Source of the DNA: Amycolatopsis sp.
Lineage (GTDB): Bacteria; Actinomycetota; Actinomycetes; Mycobacteriales; Pseudonocardiaceae
Direction of reading: 5' to 3'
Assembly: GCF_025464955.1 (NCBI RefSeq)
Contig: NZ_JAODNM010000137.1
Location: 1 to 64,000 of the forward strand
DNA length: 64,000 nt
The notes beneath the pieces were generated by a model. The model was not told where the DNA came from and made no database searches. It saw only the letters and a program-made list of their open reading frames with translations. Below are positions 30,205-40,806 of this stretch, piece after piece (positions within the stretch are counted from its first letter, which is position 1; the number at the start of each line of letters is the position of its first letter). Made by a program: the position numbers and the translations under genes.

Positions 30205-30993
30205 ATGACGAATATCGTTGTCCTGGTCAAGCAGGTGCCCGACACCTATTCCGAGCGCAAGCTCTCCGGCACGGACCACACTCTGGACCGTGAATCCGCC
30301 GACGCCGTCCTAGACGAGATCAACGAGCGCGCGGTCGAAGAGGCGCTGAAGATCAAAGAAGCTGGCGAAGGCGAAGTGACCGTGCTCGCGGTCGGTCCGT
30401 CGCGCGCCACCGATGCCATCCGCAAGGCCCTCTCGATGGGCGCCGACAAGGCGATCCACGTCACCGACGAGGCGCTGCACGGCTCCGACCTGCTGGCCAC
30501 GGCCAAGGTCATCGCCGCCGCGATCCGCAAGGTCGAGGGCGTCGACCTGGTCATCGCCGGGAACGAGGCCTCCGACGGCCGCGGTGGCGCCGTCCCCGCG
30601 ATCGTCGCCGAGCTGCTGGGCTTCCCGCAGCTCACCCACGCTCGTCAGTTGTCCGTCGAGGGCACGACCGTCAAGGTCGACCGCGAGACCGCAGACGAGG
30701 GCCTCACGCACCTCGAAGCGACCCTCCCGGCGCTGATCAGCGTCACCGAGAAGATCAACGAGCCGCGTTACCCGTCCTTCAAGGGCATCATGGCCGCGAA
30801 GAAGAAGCCCGTCGAGACGTACACCGTCGCCGACCTGGGCCTGGACGCCGGCGAGGTCGGTCTCGCCAACGCGTGGTCGACCGTCGTCGAGGCTTCCCCG
30901 AAGCCGCCGCGCACGGCCGGTCAGCGCGTCGAGGACGAGGGCGACGGCGGCACAAAGGTCGCTGAGTACCTCGTCGGCCAGAAACTCATCTGA
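30205..30993 (+). CDS. etfB: Electron transfer flavoprotein beta subunit
   Basis: MTNIVVLVKQVPDTYSERKL. Confidence 0.96.
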   Translation: MTNIVVLVKQVPDTYSERKLSGTDHTLDRESADAVLDEINERAVEEALKIKEAGEGEVTVLAVGPSRATDAIRKALSMGADKAIHVTDEALHGSDLLATAKVIAAAIRKVEGVDLVIAGNEASDGRGGAVPAIVAELLGFPQLTHARQLSVEGTTVKVDRETADEGLTHLEATLPALISVTEKINEPRYPSFKGIMAAKKKPVETYTVADLGLDAGEVGLANAWSTVVEASPKPPRTAGQRVEDEGDGGTKVAEYLVGQKLI

Positions 30994-31008
30994 GACAGGA
31001 GACGCAGA

Positions 31009-31968
31009 ATGTCTGAAGTACTCGTTCTCGTCGACCACGTCGACGGTGCGGTCAAGAAGGTCACCCTCGAGCTGCTCACCGCGGCCCGTGCGCTCGGCGA
31101 GCCGTCCGCGGTCGTCGTCGGCGCGCCCGGCACCGCGGGCAAGCTGAAGGAGTCGCTCGCGTCCTATGGCGCGGCGAAGGTCTACGTCGCTGAGTCCGAG
31201 GACGCCACGGCGTACCTGGTGACCCCGAAGGTCGACGCGCTCGCCGCGTTGGTGGAGAAGGCTTCCCCGGCCGCCGTGCTGGTCGCCGCCACCGCCGAGG
31301 GCAAGGAGGTGTCGGGCAGGCTCGCCGCCCGGCTCGACTCCGGCCTGCTGATCGACGTCGTTGGCATCAACGCCGACGGCACCGTGGAGCAGTCCATCTT
31401 CGGTGGCGCGTTCTCGGTGAAGTCGAAGGTCGCCAAGGGCACGCCGATCATCTCGGTGCGTCCCGGCGGCGTCGAGGCGGAGGCGTCCGATGGCGCCGCT
31501 GCCGAAGAAGCCGTCGAGCTGCCCGCCGTCGACCCGGCGAAGTCCGCTCGGATCACCGGTGTCGAGCCCATCATCGGCGGCGACCGTCCCGAGTTGACCG
31601 AGGCGTCGATCGTCGTCTCCGGTGGCCGCGGGGTCGGCTCGTCGGAGAAGTTCGACGTCATCGAGAAGCTCGCCGACTCGCTCGGTGCCGCTGTCGGCGC
31701 TTCGCGTGCCGCGGTGGACTCGGGTTACTACCCGGCGCAGTTCCAGGTCGGCCAGACCGGTAAGACGGTCTCGCCGCAGCTGTACATCGCGCTCGGCATC
31801 TCCGGGGCGATCCAACACCGCGCCGGCATGCAGACGTCCAAGACGATCATCGCGATCAACAAGGACGCCGAGGCGCCGATCTTCGAGATCGCCGACTTCG
31901 GTGTCGTGGGCGACCTCTTCAACGTGGCCCCGCAGCTGACCGAAGCCGTCACTGCCCGCAAGGGCTGA
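31009..31968 (+). CDS. etfA: Electron transfer flavoprotein alpha subunit
   Basis: [46 protein letters not shown]. Confidence 0.97.
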   Translation: MSEVLVLVDHVDGAVKKVTLELLTAARALGEPSAVVVGAPGTAGKLKESLASYGAAKVYVAESEDATAYLVTPKVDALAALVEKASPAAVLVAATAEGKEVSGRLAARLDSGLLIDVVGINADGTVEQSIFGGAFSVKSKVAKGTPIISVRPGGVEAEASDGAAAEEAVELPAVDPAKSARITGVEPIIGGDRPELTEASIVVSGGRGVGSSEKFDVIEKLADSLGAAVGASRAAVDSGYYPAQFQVGQTGKTVSPQLYIALGISGAIQHRAGMQTSKTIIAINKDAEAPIFEIADFGVVGDLFNVAPQLTEAVTARKG

Positions 31969-31980
31969 GGGCGACTGGAC

Positions 31981-32027
31981 GTGAAGGCCACCTTCATTGC
32001 GTAATCCGTTGTGAAGGTGGCCTTCAC
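31981..32027. repeat. Family B palindrome after etfA
   Basis: GTGAAGGCCACCTTCA-N15-TGAAGGTGGCCTTCAC, perfect 16-bp arms. Confidence 0.9.
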
Positions 32028-32129
32028 GTACCTGTGAGGAACCTGAGAACCCGCAATTTACTTAACGTGCACTATTCGGTCATCGGATCGCCCACGCGTA
32101 CGTTTCTTTACGGCGAGTACACCTAGGGC

Positions 32130-32912
32130 ATGACGTCGTCACAGGTCCTCGTCAGCACCGATCAGCCGGGTGTATCCCTCCCGGCCGACGCGCCCCGCTA
32201 CTCCCTCCTCGTAGCCCATGACAACGATGAAGTCGTTGCCGCACAAAGACTTCGCTACCAGGTCTTCGCCGAGGAGATGGGCGCGACGTTGCATTCGCCG
32301 CGGCCAGGACTCGACGTCGACGAGTTCGACGCGTTCTGCGACCACCTGGTCGTCCGGGACGACAACAGCGGCGAGATCGTCGGCACCTACCGGATGCTCC
32401 CGCCCGAGCGCGCCCGTGAATCCGGCCGCCTCTATTCCGACGGTGAATTCGACCTGACCGCCCTCGCGGGACTGCGCGGCTCGCTGGTGGAGACCGGCCG
32501 GTCGTGCGTCCACCCCGACCACCGCGGCGGCGGCGTCGTCAGCCTGGTGTGGGCCGGGATCGCGCGCTACATGCTGCTGTCCGGACACCGTTACCTCGCC
32601 GGCTGCGCCTCCGTGCCGCTCGCCGACGGCGGCAGCCATGCCGCAGGCGTGTGGGATGTCTTGCGCAGGAAGCACTTCGCCCCCGAGTCCCAGCTCGTCA
32701 CCCCGCTGAACCCGTGGTCGGCGGACGGCATCGAGCGGCCTTCCCGCGCGACGCTCCCGCCGTTGATCAAGGGGTACGTGCGGCTCGGTGCCAAGGTCTG
32801 CGGACCGCCGGCGCACGATCCCGAGTTCGGCGTCGCCGACTTCTTCGTCCTTCTCGACCTGCAGAACGTCGACGAGCGCTACCTGAAGTTCTTCCTCGGG
32901 ACAGGCTCGTGA
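32130..32912 (+). CDS. GNAT-type N-acyltransferase (OlsB/hemolysin-like; Rv3027c-like)
   Basis: RLRYQVFAEEMGA...DEFDAFCDHLVVRD; ETGRSCVHPDHRGGG. Confidence 0.85.
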   Translation: MTSSQVLVSTDQPGVSLPADAPRYSLLVAHDNDEVVAAQRLRYQVFAEEMGATLHSPRPGLDVDEFDAFCDHLVVRDDNSGEIVGTYRMLPPERARESGRLYSDGEFDLTALAGLRGSLVETGRSCVHPDHRGGGVVSLVWAGIARYMLLSGHRYLAGCASVPLADGGSHAAGVWDVLRRKHFAPESQLVTPLNPWSADGIERPSRATLPPLIKGYVRLGAKVCGPPAHDPEFGVADFFVLLDLQNVDERYLKFFLGTGS

Positions 32913-33802
32913 GCCACGCCTGGATGCCGAAGGCACCCTGCGGCGACGCCTGCCTGACGACCGGAGAGCCGACCGTCGGCCGTGTGCGTCAGGCGTTCAG
33001 GATGTTCTCCGCCGTCGGGGTCGTCCTGCTCACGCTTCCGGTCTCGCCCGCGTTCGTCCTGCTGCGGGGACGTGCTCGGATCAGGTTCGTCAGGCTCATC
33101 TTTTCCGCGCTGCTGCGGGCTTTCGGGGTTCGGCTCGTGGTCAACGGCGACCGGGATTTCCCGGACGCCGGGCGTGGCGCGCTCGTCGTCAACAACCACA
33201 TTTCGTGGCTCGACATCGTCGCCGTCAACGCCGTGCGGCCGATGCGCGCGCTGGCGAAGTCCGAGATCGCGAGCTGGCCGGTGCTCGGCGGGCTCGTGGC
33301 GCGCGGCGGCAGCATTTTCCTCGACCGCGAGAAGCTTTCGACGCTGCCGGGGACGATGGCGGAGCTCGCCGAAGCGCTGCGCGGCGGCGCGCTCGTGAAC
33401 GTCACCCCCGAGGGCACCACCTGGTGCGGGCTGGCGTCCGGGAAGTTCACCACCGCGACGTTCCAGGCCGCGATCGACGGCGGCGTGCCCGTGCGGCCGA
33501 TCGCGCTGCGCTACCGGCTCGCCGACGGCCGGGAGACCAGTCGTCCGGCGTTCATCGGCCCCGAGTCGCTGATCGCCTCGCTGCGTCGCGTCGCCGCGCT
33601 GCGCGGCCTGGTGCTCGAGGTGTACGTCTGCCCGGAGATCGCGCCGGGCCGCGCCGCCGACCGCCGGGAACTCGCCGAGCTCGCGGAGTCCGCCGTGCAC
33701 GCCGCACTCGGCACCGTCCGCATCCCCTCCCAGTCCCGCCGCCGCACCCCGGCGCCACTCCCACTCCCACCCGCCCCAGCCGCCCCTCTCGCCCCACACT
33801 GA
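32909..33802 (+). CDS. 1-acyl-sn-glycerol-3-phosphate acyltransferase family (OlsA/PlsC-like)
   Basis: VVNNHISWLDIVAVN (NHxxxxD), PEGTTW. GTGA overlap with the previous gene. Confidence 0.9.
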   Translation: MSHAWMPKAPCGDACLTTGEPTVGRVRQAFRMFSAVGVVLLTLPVSPAFVLLRGRARIRFVRLIFSALLRAFGVRLVVNGDRDFPDAGRGALVVNNHISWLDIVAVNAVRPMRALAKSEIASWPVLGGLVARGGSIFLDREKLSTLPGTMAELAEALRGGALVNVTPEGTTWCGLASGKFTTATFQAAIDGGVPVRPIALRYRLADGRETSRPAFIGPESLIASLRRVAALRGLVLEVYVCPEIAPGRAADRRELAELAESAVHAALGTVRIPSQSRRRTPAPLPLPPAPAAPLAPH

Positions 33803-33806
33803 GAGA

Positions 33807-33872
33807 CCGCAACTCGCCGTCGAGTTGCGGTAGTTGATGCCTGCAACGATCGCAACTCGCCGTCGAGTTGCG
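33807..33872. repeat. Family A palindromes, two dyads
   Basis: CCGCAACTCG-CCGT-CGAGTTGCGG and CGCAACTCG-CCGT-CGAGTTGCG. Confidence 0.9.
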
Positions 33873-33929
33873 ATGCCGGATGGCCCGCCGGGTTGACTTC
33901 CAGTGGGCTGGAGGTTGCAGGGTTCGAGG

Positions 33930-35285
33930 GTGACGATCACCGAACCCCGACGCGGCGTGCTGTGGACGCCGGAGCACCGCACCACCACGGTCGGCCTGCT
34001 TCTGGTGGTGACGCTCGTCGCGTTCGAAACCATGGGCGTGGCCACCGCGATGCCCACGATGGTTGCCGATCTCCACGGCCAGAGCCTCTACTCCTGGCCG
34101 TTCACCGCGTCGCTGATCGCCAGCGTCGTCGCGACCGTCCTCTCGGGCCGGATCGGCGACCGCCGCGGCCCGGCGCCGGCGCTGCTCGCCGGCCCGGCAC
34201 TGTTCACGGCGGGCCTGCTGGTCGCCGGGACGGCAAACGCGATGCCGATGTTGCTGCTCGGCCGCGTGCTCCAGGGCTTCGGCACCGGCCTGCTCCTGGT
34301 GTCCGTCTCGCTGCTCATCGCGCTGACCTACGCCGACCGCGAACGCCCGGTGATCTACGCAGCCAACGCCGCCGCCTGGGTCCTGCCCGCGGTGATCGGG
34401 CCTTCGGTGGCCGGGGTACTGACCGTGACCGTCGGCTGGCGATGGATCTTCCTCGGGCTCGTGCCGCTGGTGGTCCTGGCCGTCGCGCTGCTGGTGCCCG
34501 TCATCCGGCGGCTCCCGGAGCACCGGCCGGGCGAGCGGACGCAGCGAGCCGGTGTCCCGGCCGCGGTCTCGGCCGCGCTCGGCGTTGCCGCGTTGAGCTG
34601 GGCCGCGCAGCATCCGTCGCTGCCGGCGCTCGGCTACGGCGCGGCCGGCCTGGTCGCGCTGGGATTGTCGCTCCGCAAACTCCTGCCGGCGGGCACGCTG
34701 ACCTCCCGCCCGGGCCTGCCGACGGTCGTCGCGTCGCGTGCGCTCATCAGCGGCGCCTACACCGGCATGGAGGCCTACCTGCCGTTGACGATGAGCACGG
34801 TCCACGGCTACAGCCCGGCGCTCGCCGGTTTGCCGCTGACGATCACCGCGCTGGGCTGGTCCGGCGCCTCGGCGCTGCAAGGCCGCCGGCTGGACTGGTC
34901 CCGCGAGGCTTCGCTGCGCCTCGGGTTCGTGCTGGTCGCCGCCGGGCTGGTGATCTTCGCTTTCGTCTCGCAGCCCTGGTTCCCCGGCTGGCCGGCGTTC
35001 GCGGCCTGCCTGATCGGCGGGTCCGGGATGGGCCTCGCGATGCCCGCGATTTCGGTGCTGCTCCTGCGTTTCTCGCCCGAGGACCAGCGCGGCTTCACCA
35101 TGTCCGCGATGCAGCTCGGCGATTGGGTCGGTTCGGCGCTGACCGTCGGTCTCGGCGGAGTCCTGCTCGCGGCGCTGGCTTCGGCGAGCCATCCTTCGCC
35201 CGCTGTCGCGGCTCTCACTGTCGCTATGCTGGGCATCGCGGCGCTCGGCGTCTTCCTGACGGGTCGGTGGCCCGCCAAGGGGTGA
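33930..35285 (+). CDS. MFS transporter
   Basis: [40 protein letters not shown]; about 12-14 hydrophobic segments. Confidence 0.9.
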   Translation: MTITEPRRGVLWTPEHRTTTVGLLLVVTLVAFETMGVATAMPTMVADLHGQSLYSWPFTASLIASVVATVLSGRIGDRRGPAPALLAGPALFTAGLLVAGTANAMPMLLLGRVLQGFGTGLLLVSVSLLIALTYADRERPVIYAANAAAWVLPAVIGPSVAGVLTVTVGWRWIFLGLVPLVVLAVALLVPVIRRLPEHRPGERTQRAGVPAAVSAALGVAALSWAAQHPSLPALGYGAAGLVALGLSLRKLLPAGTLTSRPGLPTVVASRALISGAYTGMEAYLPLTMSTVHGYSPALAGLPLTITALGWSGASALQGRRLDWSREASLRLGFVLVAAGLVIFAFVSQPWFPGWPAFAACLIGGSGMGLAMPAISVLLLRFSPEDQRGFTMSAMQLGDWVGSALTVGLGGVLLAALASASHPSPAVAALTVAMLGIAALGVFLTGRWPAKG

Positions 35286-35311
35286 GCCGGAGGGACTATC
35301 CTGGGGCAGCG

Positions 35312-36526
35312 ATGACCTATCTCGACCACGCGGCGACGACTCCCATGTTGCCCGAAGCCATAGCGGCGATGACCGAGGCGATGTCCACTGTGGGCAACGC
35401 CTCTGCCCTGCATTCCTCCGGACGCCGCGCACGGCGCGTAGTCGAAGAAGCACGCGAAGTCATAGCAGCCGCGCTGGGCGCTCGCCCGTCCGAGGTTCTG
35501 TTCACGGGCGGCGGCACGGAAAGCGACAATCTCGCGGTCAAGGGCATCTTCTGGGCGCGAAACTCCGCCGAGCCCGCGCGCCGCCGCATCCTGGTCGGAG
35601 CCGTCGAACATCACGCCGTGCTCGACGCCGTCCAGTGGCTGGCCGAGCACGCGGGCGCCGAACCGACCTGGCTCGACGTCGACGACCAGGGCCGGGTTTC
35701 GCCGGAAACCCTGCGTGCGGCCATCGAGAGCGACCCCGATGCTGTGGCATTGGTCACCGTCATGTGGGCGAACAACGAGGTCGGCACCATCAACCCCATC
35801 GCCGAACTGGCCGCCGTCTGCGCCGAGTACGACGTCCCGATGCACACCGATGCCGTCCAGGCCGTCGGCGCGGTTCCGGTCGACTTCGGGGCCAGCGGCG
35901 TCAGCGCGTTGACGCTCACCGGGCACAAGGTCGGCGGTCCGTACGGCGTCGGCGCGCTCCTGCTGGCCAGGGACACCGCGTGCACCCCGCTGATGCACGG
36001 CGGCGGGCAGGAGCGCGATGTCCGGTCCGGCACGCTGGACGTCCCGGCGATCCACGCGTTCGCCGCCGCCATCGAGGTCACCGTCGGCAGGCAGCGCGAG
36101 CACGCCGAGGGGCTGTCCGCGTTGCGTGACAACCTTGTCGCTGCTGTCCGGCGCGAGGTGCCCGACGCGGTGCTCAACGCCGCCGAGGCCGAAAGGCTGC
36201 CCGGCACCGCCCACTTCACGTTCCCCGGCTGCGCGGGCGACAGCCTGCTGATGTTGTTGGACGCCAAGGGAATCGAATGCTCGACGGGGTCGGCCTGCAC
36301 GGCAGGCGTCGCCCAGCCCAGCCACGTCCTCCTCGCGATGGGCGCCGATCCGGCCGCCGCGCGGGGCTCGCTGAGGTTCTCCCTCGGCCACACCTCGACG
36401 CAGGCCGACGTCGACGCGCTCGCTGGGGAGATCGGCGGGGTGGTCGGCCGCGCCAGGCAGGCCGGGTTGGCGGGGATGCGTAAGCAGAAGACAGTCAAGA
36501 GTGCCGAAGAAAAGGTGGAGGTGTAG
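35312..36526 (+). CDS. Cysteine desulfurase (IscS/NifS family)
   Basis: [46 protein letters not shown]. Confidence 0.96.
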   Translation: MTYLDHAATTPMLPEAIAAMTEAMSTVGNASALHSSGRRARRVVEEAREVIAAALGARPSEVLFTGGGTESDNLAVKGIFWARNSAEPARRRILVGAVEHHAVLDAVQWLAEHAGAEPTWLDVDDQGRVSPETLRAAIESDPDAVALVTVMWANNEVGTINPIAELAAVCAEYDVPMHTDAVQAVGAVPVDFGASGVSALTLTGHKVGGPYGVGALLLARDTACTPLMHGGGQERDVRSGTLDVPAIHAFAAAIEVTVGRQREHAEGLSALRDNLVAAVRREVPDAVLNAAEAERLPGTAHFTFPGCAGDSLLMLLDAKGIECSTGSACTAGVAQPSHVLLAMGADPAAARGSLRFSLGHTSTQADVDALAGEIGGVVGRARQAGLAGMRKQKTVKSAEEKVEV

Positions 36527-36530
36527 GGGA

Positions 36531-37619
36531 ATGCGAGTTCTGGCCGCGATGAGCGGGGGCGTGGATTCGGCGGTGGCCGCCGCGCGCGCGGTGGACGCCG
36601 GACACGAGGTCGTCGGTGTGCACCTCGCACTGTCCGCCAAGCCCGGCACGCTGCGCACGGGTTCGCGGGGCTGCTGCACGATCGAGGACTCCCACGACGC
36701 CCGGCGGGCCGCGGACATCCTCGGCATTCCGTTCTACATCTGGGACTTCGCCGAGCGGTTCACCGAAGAGGTCATCGAGACCTTCGTCGGGGAGTACGCC
36801 GCCGGCCGCACCCCCAACCCGTGTGTCACCTGCAACGAGAAGATCAAGTTCGAAGCGTTGCTGGACAAGGCGATGGCGCTCGGGTTCGACGCCGTCGCGA
36901 CCGGCCACTACGCGCGACTGGCCACTGTGGACGGTGCGCCCGAGCTGCGGCGCAGCGCCGACGACGGCAAGGACCAGTCGTACGTGCTCGCGTCGCTGAC
37001 CCCGGAGCAGTTGCGGCACGCCATTTTCCCGCTCGGCGGCTCGTGGAAGACCGAGGTCCGGGCGGAGGCCGAGGCGCGCGGACTGTCCGTCGCGAACAAG
37101 CCCGACAGCTACGACATCTGCTTCATCCCGGACGGCGACACGAAGAAGTTCCTCGAGGGCAAGCTCGGCCAGCACCCCGGCGCGCTCGTCGACGCCGAAA
37201 CCGGCGCGGTGCTGGGGCAGCACACCGGCGTGCACGGGTTCACCGTCGGGCAGCGCAAGGGACTCGGCATCGAGGCGCCTGCCGCCGACGGACGGCCGCG
37301 GTACGTGCTGTCCCTGGAGCCGGTTTCGGGCACGGTGAAGGTCGGTTCCGCGGAGGATCTCGGCGTCGCGGTGATCGAGGCCGACCGGCCGATCTGGCCG
37401 AACGAGCGTCCGCTGGACGGGCCCACCGAGTGTGTCGTGCAGGTGCGCGCCCACGGCGGCACGGTAGAGGCCGTCGCCGAGGCGATCGGTGGAACCGTCC
37501 GCATCCAGCTGCGCGAGCCGCTCCGCGGTGTCGCCCCCGGCCAGGTTGCCGTGCTGTATCGGCCGCACGCCGATGGCGACATCGTCCTCGGCAGCGCGAA
37601 GATCGCCTCCACGGCGTAG
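36531..37619 (+). CDS. mnmA: tRNA 2-thiouridine(34) synthase
   Basis: [14 protein letters not shown]-loop; [27 protein letters not shown]. Confidence 0.97.
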   Translation: MRVLAAMSGGVDSAVAAARAVDAGHEVVGVHLALSAKPGTLRTGSRGCCTIEDSHDARRAADILGIPFYIWDFAERFTEEVIETFVGEYAAGRTPNPCVTCNEKIKFEALLDKAMALGFDAVATGHYARLATVDGAPELRRSADDGKDQSYVLASLTPEQLRHAIFPLGGSWKTEVRAEAEARGLSVANKPDSYDICFIPDGDTKKFLEGKLGQHPGALVDAETGAVLGQHTGVHGFTVGQRKGLGIEAPAADGRPRYVLSLEPVSGTVKVGSAEDLGVAVIEADRPIWPNERPLDGPTECVVQVRAHGGTVEAVAEAIGGTVRIQLREPLRGVAPGQVAVLYRPHADGDIVLGSAKIASTA

Positions 37620-37624
37620 GGCGG

Positions 37625-38071
37625 CTACAGAGCGAGCTTGAAGCCCTGGTGGCTGGCGACGAAGCCGAGCCGCTCGTAGAAGCGGTGAGCGTCGACCCGG
37701 GACATGTCCGAGGTCAGCTGCACCAGCACACAGCCGCGTCGGCGCGACTCGTCGATCGCCCACTTCATCAGCGTCCCGCCGAGGCCGCTGCCGCGCTGGC
37801 CGGAGTGCACCCGCACGCCTTCGATCTGGCCGCGTAGCGAGCCCTTGCGGGACAGCCCGGGGATGAACGTGAGCTGGAACGTGCCCACGACGGCACCATC
37901 GAGGTCCGCGACCATCAGGAGCTGGTTCGGGTCGGCGTCGATGTCTTCGAACGCCTTGAGGTACGGGCCGAGGTCGTCGACCGAATCCCGGCTCGCGCCG
38001 AGCTGGTCGTCGATGAGCAGCCGCACGATCGGCTCGACGTCTTCGCGGATGGCCTGCCGGATCTCGGTCAC
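37625..38071 (-). CDS. GNAT family N-acetyltransferase
   Basis: GQIEGVRVHSGQRGSGLGGTLMKWAI; AHRFYERLGFVASHQGFKL. Confidence 0.92.
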   Translation of the reverse strand: MTEIRQAIREDVEPIVRLLIDDQLGASRDSVDDLGPYLKAFEDIDADPNQLLMVADLDGAVVGTFQLTFIPGLSRKGSLRGQIEGVRVHSGQRGSGLGGTLMKWAIDESRRRGCVLVQLTSDMSRVDAHRFYERLGFVASHQGFKLAL

Positions 38072-38096
38072 GGCTTTGATTATGGCAGCGCCGTCG

Positions 38097-39311
38097 CTAC
38101 GAGCCCAGTGCCATCAGGCGCTGCGCGGCGACGGTGGTGCCGTCGGTGCGGACGTTGGCGGCGACGTCGTTGGCGCGGGATGTCACCTCGGGTCGGAGCG
38201 CGCGCTCCAGCGCCGTGGCCAGCGAGTCGGCGGTCGGGACGCCGGGAGCGTGTGCGGTGCCGATCCCGAGCTGGTCGACTCGGCCGGCCCAGTAGTGCTG
38301 GTCGTACTTCTGCGGAACGATGACCTGGGGCGCGCCGGCCCGGCCGGCTGCGGTGGTGGTGCCTGCCCCGCCGTGGTGGACGGCGGCGGCGACGCGGGTG
38401 AAGAGCGCGTGGTGGTTGACCTCGCCGACGGAGAGCCAGTCGGGTTCGTCGTCCAGCGGCGACAGGCCGGCCCAGCCGCGCGCCACGACGGCCCGCCGGC
38501 CCAGTTCGCGCGCCGATTTGAGCATCTCCCGGCCGAGGCCTTCCGCCGCGCTCATGCTGCCGAAGCCGAAGTAGACGGGTGGTTCGCCGGCATCGAGAAA
38601 CGCCTCCAGCTCGGGCGAAAGCGGACTCTCGTCCGGCAGAATCCAGGCGCCCGTCTGCACGACGTCCAAGTCCGAGGGACGCGGCCACGGCCCCAACGTC
38701 GGGTCGGCGGCCAGCCAGGGCGCGCCGGTGAACATGTGGTCCCGCACGTCGGCGACCGCGGGCAGGCCTGCTGACGCCAGGTATGAGTTGAGCGCGACGC
38801 CGGAGCTCTCGTTCCAGCGCTGTGCGTCCTCGGCCCACAGCGTGAGGTTGTCCGGCGTCTGGGACGTCGGCAGCGGTCCGAACATCGGGAGCGGCGCGTG
38901 GTGCGGGGACGGCAGTGTCACCGGGCAGAAGCTCGTGTAGACGTAGTGGATCCCGAGCTGTTCGGCGATCGAGCGGACGGCCATCATCATCGCTCCACCA
39001 GCCACGATGACGTCGCAGCCCTCGGCTGCCGCGGAGATGGTGGTGAACTGGTTGGCGATGGTGGCTTCCAGCAGTTGAAGCCGCTGTTCCGGGGTGAACT
39101 TGGACGGCACGACCTGCTGGCCTGCCTTCGCGGTGTGGCGCACTTCGGGGCCGATGGGCACGACGGGGATCCCGAGGCCCTCGATCCACTCGCGGAAGTC
39201 CGGCGGCACGCACACGCGGATCTCCTGGCCGAGTGCCCGCAGCTCCAACGCCAGCCCCACCACCGGCTGGACTTCGCCACGTGACCCGATCGTGGACAGC
39301 AAGACACGCAT
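38097..39311 (-). CDS. GT1-family glycosyltransferase (MGT/Gtf type; candidate rifamycin glycosyltransferase)
   Basis: MRVLLSTIGSRGEVQPVVGLALELRALGQEIRVCVPPDFREWIEGLGIPVVPIGPEV; C-terminal HHGGAGTTTAAGRAGAPQVIVP. Confidence 0.9.
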   Translation of the reverse strand: MRVLLSTIGSRGEVQPVVGLALELRALGQEIRVCVPPDFREWIEGLGIPVVPIGPEVRHTAKAGQQVVPSKFTPEQRLQLLEATIANQFTTISAAAEGCDVIVAGGAMMMAVRSIAEQLGIHYVYTSFCPVTLPSPHHAPLPMFGPLPTSQTPDNLTLWAEDAQRWNESSGVALNSYLASAGLPAVADVRDHMFTGAPWLAADPTLGPWPRPSDLDVVQTGAWILPDESPLSPELEAFLDAGEPPVYFGFGSMSAAEGLGREMLKSARELGRRAVVARGWAGLSPLDDEPDWLSVGEVNHHALFTRVAAAVHHGGAGTTTAAGRAGAPQVIVPQKYDQHYWAGRVDQLGIGTAHAPGVPTADSLATALERALRPEVTSRANDVAANVRTDGTTVAAQRLMALGS

Positions 39312-39365
39312 GAAACTCCCCGGTGACGGCAACTCGAAGGTGAGCCATGATTCTGGGCCGTCACC

Positions 39366-39386
39366 GGGGTCTTGCCGCAAGTCCCC
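39366..39386 (-). promoter_or_regulatory. RAE-like palindrome (rifamycin-associated element)
   Basis: Minus strand GGGGACTTGCGGCAAGACCCC, palindromic except the centre, 55 bp upstream of the GT1 ATG. Confidence 0.8.
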
Positions 39387-39474
39387 CTATCGGCTATATG
39401 TTTAAAGGGGAAGAGAAGCGGGCCGTGTTCGTCCGGCGCTCCGAGTCGCCCCGAAACCCGCACCGGCTCCAGCG

Positions 39475-40536
39475 CTAGGGCGCGGTGTATCGCCGTACGC
39501 CGTCAACCTCCGCCGCGGCGAGTTTTCCTTGCGAGACCAGCAAGTCCAGGTGGGCGCCGGTTTCGAGCACGGCGAGCGTCTGGTTGAACGCGTCCATTTC
39601 GGACAGTTTGCGTAGCCGCCTTGTCCAGCCGAGGCTCGCCGCTGTCTCGTACGCCGTGGTCGCGCCGCCGAGGATCTTCGCACCCATGGTTTCCAGCCGC
39701 TGCCGGTGATGTTCCAGCAGTTCGTCCACCCTTTCGTGCACACTTTCGGACACTGGGCCGTGCGCGGGCAGCAGGCGTGTGTCGGGCATGGCCCGGACGA
39801 GGCGCAGCGAGTCGAGGTAGTCGTTGAGCGGCAGGTCGGCTATCGCGGGCTGGAAGCCGATCGACGGCGTGATGTGTGGCAGGACGTGGTCGCCGGAGAA
39901 CAGCAGGCCGGCTTCACCGTCGACGAACACGACGTGCCCGGTGGTGTGGCCGGGCGTGTGGACGACGTCGAGCTCACGACCGGGAAGCACAGTCCGACGC
40001 CCGGGCGTCAACCACTCGTCGGGGTCTTCCCAGTCGCCCATGTCCGTGCGCTCGAACCCGTCGAACATCCTGCCCAGCGCCTCGACGACGAGGTCGGCGC
40101 CACTGCGGCGAAGCAGTTCGATCTGCGCGAACATGCCAAAAGCGTCCGGGTTTGCGGAGATTTTGAGCGACGGCTCCTCGAGCGCACCCAGCGCGACTTT
40201 GCTGCCGAACTCCCGTCGCAGCGCGACAGCCTGCGTGTAGTGGTCACGGTGGACATGGGTGACGAGGAACTGGCTGATGTCCCCGAGCTGGGCGCCGATG
40301 CCCTTCAACGCCGTCGCGAGCTGCTCACGGGCGGCGTCCAGCGCCCATCCGGAGTCGATCATCACCAGTTCGGTGCCATCGGTGATGGCGTACACGTTGA
40401 CCGCGCGCAACGCGTCGTTCGGCAGCGGCAGCGGGATCCGGTACACCCCCGGCGCGGCCGAGTAGATCCCTGGTTCGGTCCAGTCGCGCCCGGTGTCTTC
40501 GCTCAACGGCTCCACTGTGCGAGACCTCCTCGTCAT
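39475..40536 (-). CDS. MBL-fold metallo-hydrolase
   Basis: FLVTHVHRDHYTQA (HxHxDH), HTPGHTTGHVVF, FSGDHVLP. Confidence 0.93.
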   Translation of the reverse strand: MTRRSRTVEPLSEDTGRDWTEPGIYSAAPGVYRIPLPLPNDALRAVNVYAITDGTELVMIDSGWALDAAREQLATALKGIGAQLGDISQFLVTHVHRDHYTQAVALRREFGSKVALGALEEPSLKISANPDAFGMFAQIELLRRSGADLVVEALGRMFDGFERTDMGDWEDPDEWLTPGRRTVLPGRELDVVHTPGHTTGHVVFVDGEAGLLFSGDHVLPHITPSIGFQPAIADLPLNDYLDSLRLVRAMPDTRLLPAHGPVSESVHERVDELLEHHRQRLETMGAKILGGATTAYETAASLGWTRRLRKLSEMDAFNQTLAVLETGAHLDLLVSQGKLAAAEVDGVRRYTAP

Positions 40537-40608
40537 CGTTCCCCGTAAACACCTTGACCCGTTATTGACCAAGTGTCTACTGAGAGCCTGCGAGACGCAC
40601 GTCACCTG

Positions 40609-40680
40609 TCAAAAGCGGCGGTCGTGCATCGGCGCGTCGTGGTTCAGCGTGGCTGCTGGGGCTGGCTGGTCCGGTGCCGT
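40609..40680 (-). pseudogene. Remnant duplicate of scramblase 3' end
   Basis: Minus strand ...APDQPAPAATLNHDAPMHDRRF* parallels ...TIDTALNQDAPPENRF* of the intact gene 198 bp away. Confidence 0.6.
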
Positions 40681-40688
40681 TGTGTACG

Positions 40689-40731
40689 AAACGTCCCCCG
40701 ATACAAATGATTTGTACTAAACGTCCCCCGA
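40689..40731. repeat. Direct repeats flanking a palindrome
   Basis: AAACGTCCCCCGA 40689-40701 and 40719-40731 flank TACAAATGATTTGTA (40702-40716). Confidence 0.85.
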
Positions 40732-40806
40732 GTCGCTGGCGCGCGGGCCACAACGCCACCAAGGTGGCCCTGAGGGGTCCCCGCACCCGGGGCCCCACCA
40801 GCACTG

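Noticed and set aside
38097-39311. Glycopeptide or macrolide tailoring glycosyltransferase
   Set aside because: Same GT1 superfamily, but no aglycone or sugar-biosynthesis genes nearby; the RAE-like element makes a rifamycin-inactivation role more economical, though unproven.
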